DNA of 64,000 bases, taken from Planctomycetota bacterium. GTDB lineage: Bacteria; Planctomycetota; UBA8742; UBA2392. Location of the stretch: positions 1-64,000 of the forward strand of contig JAMQHL010000037.1 of assembly GCA_025993795.1 (NCBI GenBank), read 5' to 3'. The notes under the pieces were generated by a model. It was not told the origin of the DNA. It was given only the letters and a program-made list of their open reading frames with translations, and did no database searches. Shown here in pieces: positions 18,221 to 26,107 of this stretch (position 1 is the first letter of the stretch; each line of letters starts with the position of its first letter). Made by a program: the position numbers and the translations under genes.

Positions 18221-20491
18221 CTATCTGGACTGCCATGTGTGCACGAGCACATCCAGCGGCGCGCCGCCCACTGCCTGTGATTCGGGCTGAATGCCGTGGC
18301 CCCGGATCAATACCGGCGAGCCCCTGCGCAGAATCAGCTTCACTTCCGCAGTCTGGGCCCCCGGCAGATCAAACGTGTACACGCGCGGTTCATCGGGCAG
18401 CAGGCGCGTGTCTTCGCGCTGTGCTTCACGCCAGTACGGGTTGCTCCAGTCATCGCCGAAGCGGCGGCCGATCAGCGCGCCCGTTGTCGCACTTGCCGCT
18501 GCACTCACGCGCTCGTCGGCTGGCAGGCCGCCGTCCGGCGCCAGTGCCTTGCCGTCTGCGCGGCCGTGCACAGACAGCACATAGCGTTTCAAGCCGTGGC
18601 CCGTAGGAATCGCATGGCCCGCACCCACGTTCGTCAGCGTCACACGGATCCGCAGGCCGTCGGCGACCGGCAATTGCTCTACCTGCATCGACACGCCGCT
18701 GCGCAGCATGTCGATATCTTCGGTACCGTTGAAACTGTGCTTGTGGGCCTCATGCAGCGGGCGATAGCGCGTGCTGAACCGCGCGATTGCCACACCATTG
18801 TTCTGGACCTCCGCGCCGCTCAAATCGCCGCCGACATTTGCCGGCATCGGGATGCCGTCGGGCCCCGCCAGCATCGCAACCTTGCCGGCGGTGTATTGCG
18901 GCATGTGGCAGTCCTGGCATTGCTTCAGGTTGCCCGGCTGGGCGTACTTGCTTGCCTGCCATTCGGCGTAGGTGCTTTGCACATGCTGTCCGGCATGAGT
19001 GTTCTGGTGGCACGAGGCGCATAGCAGTCCCATGCTGAACAAGGGGTTGTAGGCCGCACCCATGTAAAGGAAAGAAACGTCCGGCAGGGGCCCGAAAACG
19101 CGCTTGATGCCGCCCGGCACGCGCGGGTCATTGGGGTCGGGGCGCAACAACCGCAATGAGCCGTTGACGCCATTGGCCTCGATGTTCGGCACAGCTTCAA
19201 TCTTGTGGCAGAAATCGCAGTGGTTGCCCTGCAGATGCACGCCGCCTGCATCAAGCAGTGTCTTGCCCCCCAGGAGGAATTGACCCAGCGAACTTGCCAG
19301 GCTTGGGCTGTGGCACGGCGTACAGGTGTCCTCAGTTTCTCCGCGCGCAAGTGCTGCGGGCTTTGCGTCTTTCTCGAATGCTGCCCGCACCCATGCATTG
19401 CTTGCCATGGTCGCGTGGCGCGATTCGCGCCAGTGGCTCTGCTCGCGGCGATGACAGTTGCCGCAGTTCAGGTGCGTGTCCGGTGTGTATGCGGCCCCGA
19501 CCGTGGGCTCTGGCGATACCCATTCGTAATCCCGATGATCCAGCACATCAAGCCGACGCAAAGCAATCGTGGCCAGCGCAACTTTCTGAGTGTCGCGACG
19601 CGGGCCGATTGCGCGAAATGCCGTTTCCTGCTCCAGCGTCACGATACCGTTGTAGTAGCCGAGCTTGCCGGCCGTCAGCAGCGTCAGGGCCTCAATCTTA
19701 TTGAGGTCAATGCGAAAAAACCCGCGGGCGTCAGTGACCGTCTCGATCCTGCCGGCGGCGCGCCGCTTGACGGCGGCACCGTCAATGCCGTTGCCCGACT
19801 CATCCACGACGCGGCCCCACAACACGGCGGGGGCCCCATCAGAAATCTCAACCGCCGGCACCAGCGTGGGCACCCGCCCCTCAAGCGGACGCTGGGCCCA
19901 CCGGGGCTCGAAGTAGGGCGTGTCAGCGCCGAGTTCTTCGCCGGGCCTGAGGTCTACCATGACGGCTTCACCAAGCTCGATCGGTTTGTCACCAAAAGGC
20001 AGCGTGTCGTGGTAGTAGCGCACATGGATGCGCCGACGGTCCGCGCTGAAATCAAACCACGCACCGCCGCCATTGCTCACGGCCCTTGACAGGTCAAGAC
20101 ACGACCAGATGGTGAACCATTCGCCGTCGGCTTGCCGGCGCCCCTCGCCCACGGAGTACCAGGCGCCGCCTTCGCGCTGGTCGTCGGTACCCCAGGAAAT
20201 GTAGTGTATGCGGTCGCCGCTGATCTGCACGTCCACCCGGTAGCGGTACTTCCCGAATACATAGGTGCCGACAAAGTCGGGCTCGGGGCTTTCCTGCGGG
20301 AAACTCTGCCAGGTGGGCGACTGGCGCCAAGCCTTCAGGTCGCGTGCCCACTTTGCGACTTCCGCGGGCGTGGCGGCGGGGTCATACTGCGAACGATAGC
20401 CCGGCACACGCGGGTCAAGCGCGAGCACCACCGCGAGCAAGGCCAGCAGCGCGATCACGAATAACCCCTGGACCTTTGGCGGCATGCTCAT
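18221..20491 (-). CDS. Pentahaem c-type cytochrome with a carboxypeptidase-regulatory-like domain
   Basis: 756 aa with an N-terminal membrane anchor (about 8-25). Residues 60-200 look beta-rich. About 215-285 resembles a carboxypeptidase regulatory-like beta sandwich (G-R-V-V-D-E-S-G-N-G-I-D-G-A-A-V, T-D-A-R-G-F-F-R-I). Then five haem sites occur: CGNCH (343), CTPCH (390), CDFCH (425), CASCH (491) and CQDCH (525). The spacing resembles cytochrome c554/NrfA-type multihaem folds, and extra His residues could serve as distal ligands. The C-terminal 170 residues form another beta-rich region. Periplasmic electron transfer is inferred; the substrate is unknown. Confidence 0.85.
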   Translation of the reverse strand: MSMPPKVQGLFVIALLALLAVVLALDPRVPGYRSQYDPAATPAEVAKWARDLKAWRQSPTWQSFPQESPEPDFVGTYVFGKYRYRVDVQISGDRIHYISWGTDDQREGGAWYSVGEGRRQADGEWFTIWSCLDLSRAVSNGGGAWFDFSADRRRIHVRYYHDTLPFGDKPIELGEAVMVDLRPGEELGADTPYFEPRWAQRPLEGRVPTLVPAVEISDGAPAVLWGRVVDESGNGIDGAAVKRRAAGRIETVTDARGFFRIDLNKIEALTLLTAGKLGYYNGIVTLEQETAFRAIGPRRDTQKVALATIALRRLDVLDHRDYEWVSPEPTVGAAYTPDTHLNCGNCHRREQSHWRESRHATMASNAWVRAAFEKDAKPAALARGETEDTCTPCHSPSLASSLGQFLLGGKTLLDAGGVHLQGNHCDFCHKIEAVPNIEANGVNGSLRLLRPDPNDPRVPGGIKRVFGPLPDVSFLYMGAAYNPLFSMGLLCASCHQNTHAGQHVQSTYAEWQASKYAQPGNLKQCQDCHMPQYTAGKVAMLAGPDGIPMPANVGGDLSGAEVQNNGVAIARFSTRYRPLHEAHKHSFNGTEDIDMLRSGVSMQVEQLPVADGLRIRVTLTNVGAGHAIPTGHGLKRYVLSVHGRADGKALAPDGGLPADERVSAAASATTGALIGRRFGDDWSNPYWREAQREDTRLLPDEPRVYTFDLPGAQTAEVKLILRRGSPVLIRGHGIQPESQAVGGAPLDVLVHTWQSR

Positions 20492-20588
20492 CCCGTGAGA
20501 ATTTCAGCCCATGCGTTACAAACCGACCGAAGGATTGCAAATGAGCAACGGTTCGCAACTACATACCGTCATACCGAGGAGGCTTTTC

Positions 20589-21569
20589 ATGAAACTCGCC
20601 CTTTCCCTCGTCTTGCCGGCCGCGCTGCTGGTCGGCTGCAACCGCACGGACACGCACAGTGAGGCCAGGCTGAACACCATGGCCTCCGAACTTGCCGACA
20701 TGCACGAGCACAACCTGGACCTGACCGGCGAGATGGTCAAGCTCAAGGACGAAGTCGCCCTGCTGCGCGCCCGCAACGCGACGCTGCAAGCCGACAACGA
20801 ACGCCAGCCCGCGCTGGATACTTCGCAAGTAAACGCCATGCAGGCCGAGATCACGGCGCTGACAACGCGAGTCAGTGCGCTTGAGAAGCAAATTGCTTCG
20901 CAAGCGTCTGCGGGCACGTCCAAGCCGGAAATCGCTGAACCCACGCCCGCCGAAGACACACCCAAGCCCGATGCCGCCGCCGCTGACCGCCAGTATGAAA
21001 CGCTGTGGCCGCTGGTGAAGTCGGGCGACAAGAAGGCGATGAATGAGCTGTCCGAGCTTGCCAACGGCAGCAGCAAGGAGTTCCGCGACCGGGTGATCAA
21101 ACAGGCCCGCGACTGGGTGAAAGATGAACCCGAGAACAAGCAGGCGCGCCTGACGCTGGCGTCGCTGCTCGTGTCGCGCTTCCAGGACCTGCGCAGCGAG
21201 CCCATGAAGCAAGGTGCGTTGGCCGGCGAGATCGTCACCGAGATCGACAAGGCGCTGACGATTGACCCCGATTACTACGAAGCGCGGCACTTCCTTGCGA
21301 TCATGAAGGCCAACTACCCGACGTTCGCCCCGGAGTTCAAGACAGCCAATATTGACCTCGACAAGGCATTGGAGATGCAGGCGCAGATGCCCTGGGAAGA
21401 TATCTTCTGTGAGATCTACGCGGCCTACAGCATGTGGTTCCGCAAACAGGGCAAATTGGATGAAGCACTGGCCAAGGTCAACGCCGGCCTCGAAAAGTCG
21501 TCACAGGACGCCGGGCTGCTCGCCGAGAAAGAAGCCGTCTTGGCCGCGCAATCACCGCAGGGAGACTGA
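20589..21569 (+). CDS. Lipoprotein with coiled coil and TPR-like C-terminal region
   Basis: 326 aa from ATG 20589, chosen because GAGGAGG sits six bases upstream and the frame then opens with a lipoprotein leader ending L-V-G-C. Residues about 30-125 are a heptad-rich coiled coil (L-T-G-E-M-V-K-L-K-D-E-V-A-L-L). A Pro/Glu linker follows, then helical pairs of TPR character (I-T-E-I-D-K-A-L-T-I-D-P-D-Y-Y and Q-G-K-L-D-E-A-L-A-K-V-N-A-G-L). It is two bases ahead of the next gene, so the pair is co-translated. Likely an envelope scaffold; no enzymatic motif. Confidence 0.8.
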   Translation: MKLALSLVLPAALLVGCNRTDTHSEARLNTMASELADMHEHNLDLTGEMVKLKDEVALLRARNATLQADNERQPALDTSQVNAMQAEITALTTRVSALEKQIASQASAGTSKPEIAEPTPAEDTPKPDAAAADRQYETLWPLVKSGDKKAMNELSELANGSSKEFRDRVIKQARDWVKDEPENKQARLTLASLLVSRFQDLRSEPMKQGALAGEIVTEIDKALTIDPDYYEARHFLAIMKANYPTFAPEFKTANIDLDKALEMQAQMPWEDIFCEIYAAYSMWFRKQGKLDEALAKVNAGLEKSSQDAGLLAEKEAVLAAQSPQGD

Positions 21570-21571
21570 GC

Positions 21572-22840
21572 ATGGATCGCGTCCTTACCACAGTCGCTGC
21601 GGCCCTTGTCGGAGTCATGATTGGCGCGACCGCCGTCTGGCTGCTGCTTGAGACAAGCATCGAACCCGGGCCCGTTGCCACAACGAATGCACCCGACAAG
21701 CCCGCCTCGCAAACGCCAACTGATCCCGAGCCAGACCCCGTGCTGGAACGCGCACTTGCCGATGCCAACGCCGCAGTGAATGCAAGACGCGAGGCGGACC
21801 GCGAACTGGCCAAGGCACGCTCGGAACGCGACAGCGCAGCAACCGAGGTCAAGCAACTCAAGCAAGAAGTCGAGCGCCTGAAGGACGAGGCCGCCAAAGC
21901 CATCGAAACCAAGCCCGAACCCGAGCAACCGGAGCCGCCGAAGCCAGGCAGCGTCCCCGTTGCCTTCGGCAAGTGGGCCGATTTACCGGCAATTCGCGAC
22001 GCCAACTGGGACGAAATCGGCGGTGCGGCCCGCGAAATGGTCCCGCTGCTCAAAGAACTGGCCGAGGCAATGGCCGAAGGCAAGTCACCGCCGCCTGCCC
22101 TCATGCAGAAGATCGGCGAGCACAACCGCAAGCTCGTCAATCATTACGCCAAGGTTATGGGCAGCCTGCCCACCCACGCCAGCGCAAACGGCGAGTTTAC
22201 ACACCCGATCAACCTGGCCAACATGCTGGCGGCGCAGCTCAAGGGCGCTGGCAAGCCGCTGTCTGACCAGCAGATCAGCGAACTCGTAAAGCTGGGTGAC
22301 GAGTACGATCGGCGCTGGGACAAACTGCAGAAGGGCTACGACGAAAGTACGTTCAAACTGGAAATGAAACTCGACGAAGGCGAGTTAAAAGAGTGGTTCA
22401 AGGCAGAGATGCTGAGGGTGTGCAGCGCCGAACAGCGCACGATTGCCGTGCCACCCGAAGTGGACGGCATCGTGGGTCTTGACCTGTACTCCGCGGGCCT
22501 GATTTTCCAGAGGGCCATCGAGCACATTACGGCCGCAGACCAGGAAGCCCTCAAGGCCGCCATCAAGGCCGCAATCGCCAAGCCCACGGGCATGGATGCG
22601 GCGGTGCTGGATAGCGCGCAGTTCGTGTTTGATGACTGGTTGAACGGGCTGCAGGCACAATTGGCGCCGCGCACGCGGGTGCAGCTTCAGCTCTTCCGGA
22701 CGGCTGAGGTGATCGCGTCGGGCAAGGCGCAGCTCAGGGCCTTCAAGCTGCTGCACAGCGATTATGCCCTGGGCGATGAAGCCAGGAATGTAATGAAAGG
22801 CGCCGAAGCAGTTATCCTGCCCCACCTGCTCACCGAGTAA
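21572..22840 (+). CDS. Membrane-anchored coiled-coil protein
   Basis: 422 aa. One N-terminal transmembrane helix (about 5-26) is followed by a Pro/Thr/Asp linker and a coiled coil (about 55-112, with E-V-K-Q-L-K-Q-E-V-E-R-L-K-D-E). A second Pro/Glu linker (E-P-E-Q-P-E-P-P-K-P) leads to a C-terminal helical domain of about 290 residues that I do not recognise. The architecture parallels the lipoprotein immediately upstream (anchor, coiled coil, linker, helical domain). The two-base gap makes a joint complex likely; this is inference. Confidence 0.75.
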   Translation: MDRVLTTVAAALVGVMIGATAVWLLLETSIEPGPVATTNAPDKPASQTPTDPEPDPVLERALADANAAVNARREADRELAKARSERDSAATEVKQLKQEVERLKDEAAKAIETKPEPEQPEPPKPGSVPVAFGKWADLPAIRDANWDEIGGAAREMVPLLKELAEAMAEGKSPPPALMQKIGEHNRKLVNHYAKVMGSLPTHASANGEFTHPINLANMLAAQLKGAGKPLSDQQISELVKLGDEYDRRWDKLQKGYDESTFKLEMKLDEGELKEWFKAEMLRVCSAEQRTIAVPPEVDGIVGLDLYSAGLIFQRAIEHITAADQEALKAAIKAAIAKPTGMDAAVLDSAQFVFDDWLNGLQAQLAPRTRVQLQLFRTAEVIASGKAQLRAFKLLHSDYALGDEARNVMKGAEAVILPHLLTE

Positions 22841-22877
22841 GGGCGGCACGCAGTGCAGGTCCGCTGTCCGCAAGCAA

Positions 22878-22916
22878 AGCCCGACACGCCACTTGAGTCA
22901 CGCAACTCAACGGGCT
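22878..22916 (+). other. Stem-loop in the gap before the PH-like membrane protein gene
   Basis: Nested inverted repeats: AGCCCG (22878-22883) with CGGGCT (22911-22916), and inside them TTGAGT/ACTCAA around CACGCA. No T tract follows, so it may be a leader structure rather than a terminator. Confidence 0.35.
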
Positions 22917-22942
22917 AAACCACAAACGTACAGGAGACGCCC

Positions 22943-23707
22943 ATGACCACCGAACCATCCAAGCCCGCTTCCGGGGACATCAGCGTTGCAGAGGCGAAGC
23001 AGAGGGTTGCGGATGTCGCAAAGCCTGTGGACCGAATTGTGATTCACCCGTTTCCGAAGGTCGTGTTGCTGTGGCCGGTGATGGTCATCAGCCTGCTGTT
23101 CTTCTTTCTGGGAGGCGGCATCAGCGAAGCCGGCGAGTCAATTGTCAATCGCTCGGCATTGGGCTGGTGGTGGATTGTTGTCTTCTTCGTAAACCTGATG
23201 GTTCACACGTTTGACTTCGGACGGACCAACTTTATCGCCACTCTTGCCGTGATGGGCGTGGGCCTGCTGGGCCTGTGGGTCTGGGACCTGCAGAGTGAGG
23301 TCGCGGTTTACCAGTCAATCTATGACTTCTTCGCCCGGCAGGAACTGAACATGCACCCCAACTTCTACGCCATGATCGCGGGCGTGCTGGCGGTGCTGAT
23401 GCTGATGGCATTCATTACCACGCGCTTCAACTACTGGGTGCTGGCGCCCAACCAGCTTACACACAAGCACGGCATTCTTGGCGACGAGCGCCACTACGCG
23501 ACTCTGAACATGGCTGTAGAAAAAGAAATTCCCGACGTCTTCGAATTTCTGCTGTTCGGCAGCGGCCGCCTGATCTTCAAGCCAGGCGTCGGCGCAGAAC
23601 AGAACAAGGCCCTGGTCGTGGACAATGTTTTTCGCGTAAACCGCCTTGAGAAGTCTGTCCGCGAATTCCTGGGCGTCATCAAGGTTGACGAAGACCGCAC
23701 GCGCTGA
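22943..23707 (+). CDS. Four-helix membrane protein with a PH-like C-terminal domain
   Basis: 254 aa. After a hydrophilic N-terminus come four hydrophobic segments (about 43-60, 72-90, 95-113, 142-163). A C-terminal cytoplasmic region has the pattern typical of bacterial PH domains: N-Y-W-V-L-A-P-N-Q-L, K-H-G-I-L-G-D-E-R-H and F-G-S-G-R-L-I-F-K. CAGGAGA precedes ATG 22943. It lies 102 bp downstream of the coiled-coil gene and may belong to the same transcription unit. Function unknown; membrane organisation is a guess. Confidence 0.65.
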   Translation: MTTEPSKPASGDISVAEAKQRVADVAKPVDRIVIHPFPKVVLLWPVMVISLLFFFLGGGISEAGESIVNRSALGWWWIVVFFVNLMVHTFDFGRTNFIATLAVMGVGLLGLWVWDLQSEVAVYQSIYDFFARQELNMHPNFYAMIAGVLAVLMLMAFITTRFNYWVLAPNQLTHKHGILGDERHYATLNMAVEKEIPDVFEFLLFGSGRLIFKPGVGAEQNKALVVDNVFRVNRLEKSVREFLGVIKVDEDRTR

Positions 23708-23728
23708 GCTGCCGCCGCCGATCACGCA

Positions 23729-25162
23729 TCAAACGGCCGGGGCGCTGCGCCCCGGCCGCGCCTTTCGGCGCATCGACACACTTGCCGCGATGATGGCTGC
23801 ACATGCCGCCGCAACCAGCAGCCAGCTCGCGTACTCGTGCGCAGATGCCGCGTGCCTGCCAAGCCTCACTTCTCCTCGCGGCTCAAACGGCGCGGCGTGT
23901 GCGGCCCGCTGCGAAGGTAATTCCCCGGAAACCGTGAGTCGCGCACGTCGCGACGGACGCTCACCGATGATCAGGCCGATTGCATTGTCCAGCAGCAACG
24001 CAGCATCAAGGATCGGCGCGTCGCTGAAGGGGTCGCCCGCAAACACCAGCACTTGCGCGGTTTCGTCCAGTTGCACGAAGTCGCCAATCCGTTCCCCGCC
24101 ACGCAACGCCGACACCAGCGGCCTGCGACCGCTTTCCTTGTCCAGAAGCCGGCCCCCCGCCGACCAGTCAAACGCCGCAAGCGGCAGGTCGGCAAACAGC
24201 GCGTGCCCCGAGTCGTAGCTGATCTCGGTGCCGCCCAGGTTCGCGCTGGTGCCTGCATTCAGCCGGATTGCGCGGCTTTGGTCATCGGCGCCAAGCCACA
24301 GCTCCGGCGCCTCACCCACCGCTGGATCTGCACGCAGCGCGGCATACAGGGCCCTATGCTGCGAACTTCCCCATGCCGCGCCGACGCCAACAACAAAAGG
24401 CCTGTGGGCCAGCGTAACGCGGTTGCTATGGAGGTCTTCAATCGCTGCCTGCACGGCAGATGGTGAGTAGCGATAGATCAGGTCAGGCCCGGCGTCTGTC
24501 GTGCCCTCAAGCTTGAGCCCAATGACCAGCGGTGGCGCACCCCGCGTTGCCCTTGCTTGCACCGTCTCTCCGTGCGTCGTCACCTGAAACAGCACGCCCG
24601 CGCGCCGGGCCACGTCACGGGGCAACACTCGGCCCATGCGCTCGGCCGCGGGGTGCGGCTGGCACAGCAGCAGCACGCGCGCGTCGGCGTGCGCGGTGCG
24701 GGTCTCGAACTGCGCCAGTTCTGTTTCGATCGTGCCGGGCGCAAGCATCACGACGTCGTCGGGCATCTCTGCGACCCGTGTTGTCGAGGCCGTATACAGC
24801 TCAAGCGCGGCCCCCGGCACAACGGCGCGCACTCGCTCAAGCGCTTCCGTCAACTCCGGCTCATGGCCGCCCGCGCCAAGGCGCTCCATGAACACCGCCA
24901 CACGCTCGTCACCAGCAGCGGCTTGCACAGCCGGCCGCGAGGCACCCAGCGCGCCGAGTACCGCCGCCGTCAGCGCGGTCCAGAACAGCAGCTCAAGCCG
25001 GCGCCGACTACGGGGTGCGGACTGTGCGGCCAAGGCCACGCGGCGCCATAGCATCAGCGTGCCGACTTCAAGCTGACGCGGCTCGCGACGCTGCAACGCC
25101 AGAAACAGCAGCACCGGGACGGCAGCGAACAGCAACAGGGCCGGCAGGGCAAGAAAGCTCAC
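23729..25162 (-). CDS. BatA/aerotolerance-type membrane protein
   Basis: 477 aa. The N-terminus F-L-A-L-P-A-L-L-L-F-A-A-V-P-V-L-L-F with two closely spaced TMs (1-20 and 58-78) and the conserved R-R-E-P-R between them is the BatA N-terminal domain. A VWA-like domain follows but lacks a clear D-x-S-x-S site. A glutamine-amidotransferase-like region with C-terminal TM (about 440-460) ends the protein. Such proteins act with DUF58 proteins and MoxR ATPases in envelope-stress systems. The GTG start overlaps the stop of the DUF58 gene by four bases (GTGA), so the two are coupled. Confidence 0.8.
   Translation of the reverse strand: MSFLALPALLLFAAVPVLLFLALQRREPRQLEVGTLMLWRRVALAAQSAPRSRRRLELLFWTALTAAVLGALGASRPAVQAAAGDERVAVFMERLGAGGHEPELTEALERVRAVVPGAALELYTASTTRVAEMPDDVVMLAPGTIETELAQFETRTAHADARVLLLCQPHPAAERMGRVLPRDVARRAGVLFQVTTHGETVQARATRGAPPLVIGLKLEGTTDAGPDLIYRYSPSAVQAAIEDLHSNRVTLAHRPFVVGVGAAWGSSQHRALYAALRADPAVGEAPELWLGADDQSRAIRLNAGTSANLGGTEISYDSGHALFADLPLAAFDWSAGGRLLDKESGRRPLVSALRGGERIGDFVQLDETAQVLVFAGDPFSDAPILDAALLLDNAIGLIIGERPSRRARLTVSGELPSQRAAHAAPFEPRGEVRLGRHAASAHEYASWLLVAAACAAIIAASVSMRRKARPGRSAPAV
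23734..23758. terminator. GC-rich hairpin at the convergent ends of the PH-like and BatA genes
   Basis: Perfect 11-bp stem CGGCCGGGGCG/CGCCCCGGCCG with a 3-nt loop, lying over the last codons of the BatA-type gene and 26 bp past the stop at 23707. Short T runs follow on the plus side (CGCCTTTC), as expected of a two-way terminator. Confidence 0.65.
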
Positions 25163-26016
25163 AGGGCGGCTCCTGCGGGGATCAGCTTGCCCAGCATGAG
25201 CTCGCGAAGATCGGCGGCGCTGTCAGTGACGGCAAAGGCCCATCCGTGGCGAAGCGCAATCGTCTCCAGTGCTTCAATGTGTTTCGTCATCTCGGCGCGG
25301 TAGGCATTGATTGTTGACGCGTCAAGGCTTATGCCGAGCGTCTCGCCTTCCTCAAGCCCCAGCAGCTTCGCATCGCCCGACGCGACCGGGTCAAGCTCGT
25401 CGGGCGCCAGCACCTGCACCAGCGTGACGGCGCAGCGCTTTTCGGAAAGGGCCTGCAGGGGCGCCAGGTTTTCCAGCGGTTCCAGCGCATCCGTGACCAC
25501 GACCAGGTTCGCGGGCGGCTTGCGCGCTGCCAGCGCCTTCGCGGACTCGGACAGTGTGGCTGTGCCCGCAAACTCAAGGGCGGTCAGTTGTTCCAACAGC
25601 CTCGAAAAGCGCGCCGCACCCTCGACCATCACCCCGCCGGCCAGGCCGGTACTGCCGCCGCGGCGCAGGGCAAGAAACCCGAACGCCGCCGCCACGCGCC
25701 GCGCCAGAACGTGCTTGGGAGGCTCGCCAACCGCCATCGATCTTGACGTGTCAACCAGCAGCGTCAGGGATTCCGTATGCTCGGGCTCGAACTCGCGCAG
25801 GAACAGTTTTCCCAGCCGGCCGTATGCGTTCCAGTCAAGCCGCCGCAGGTCATCTCCGCGCGCGTACGGACGATGGCCTTTGAACTCGGATTGGCCCTGG
25901 CTGCGCCCGCGGGACATGCCCTCGCCGGCTGATCCGCGCAGGCGCGACAACGCCGCCTCCAGTGCCTCAAGCTGGCGCAGAAATGCAGGAGGGAACAGGG
26001 CTTCTTGGTGCGCCAT
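25159..26016 (-). CDS. DUF58 domain protein
   Basis: 285 aa from ATG 26016; a TTG at 26034 is possible. The family signature is present: G-x-S-E-F-K-G-H-R-P-Y-A-R-G-D-D-L-R-R-L-D-W-N-A-Y-G-R, followed by the VWA-like L-L-V-D-T-S-R-S-M (D-x-S-x-S). DUF58 proteins pair with MoxR-type AAA ATPases and BatA/B proteins. Here the BatA gene follows with a four-base overlap, but no MoxR gene is in the window. Cytoplasmic by sequence. The upstream gap to the UbiB gene is 91 bp. Confidence 0.9.
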   Translation of the reverse strand: MAHQEALFPPAFLRQLEALEAALSRLRGSAGEGMSRGRSQGQSEFKGHRPYARGDDLRRLDWNAYGRLGKLFLREFEPEHTESLTLLVDTSRSMAVGEPPKHVLARRVAAAFGFLALRRGGSTGLAGGVMVEGAARFSRLLEQLTALEFAGTATLSESAKALAARKPPANLVVVTDALEPLENLAPLQALSEKRCAVTLVQVLAPDELDPVASGDAKLLGLEEGETLGISLDASTINAYRAEMTKHIEALETIALRHGWAFAVTDSAADLRELMLGKLIPAGAAL

Positions 26017-26107
26017 AGAATTCAGGTCCCGCAATGAACGGTTTTCTGATCAGGCATTTCAACTTCCGGTTCCCGGCGCGGAGATGCTATGACCCGTTCG
26101 CCACAAA

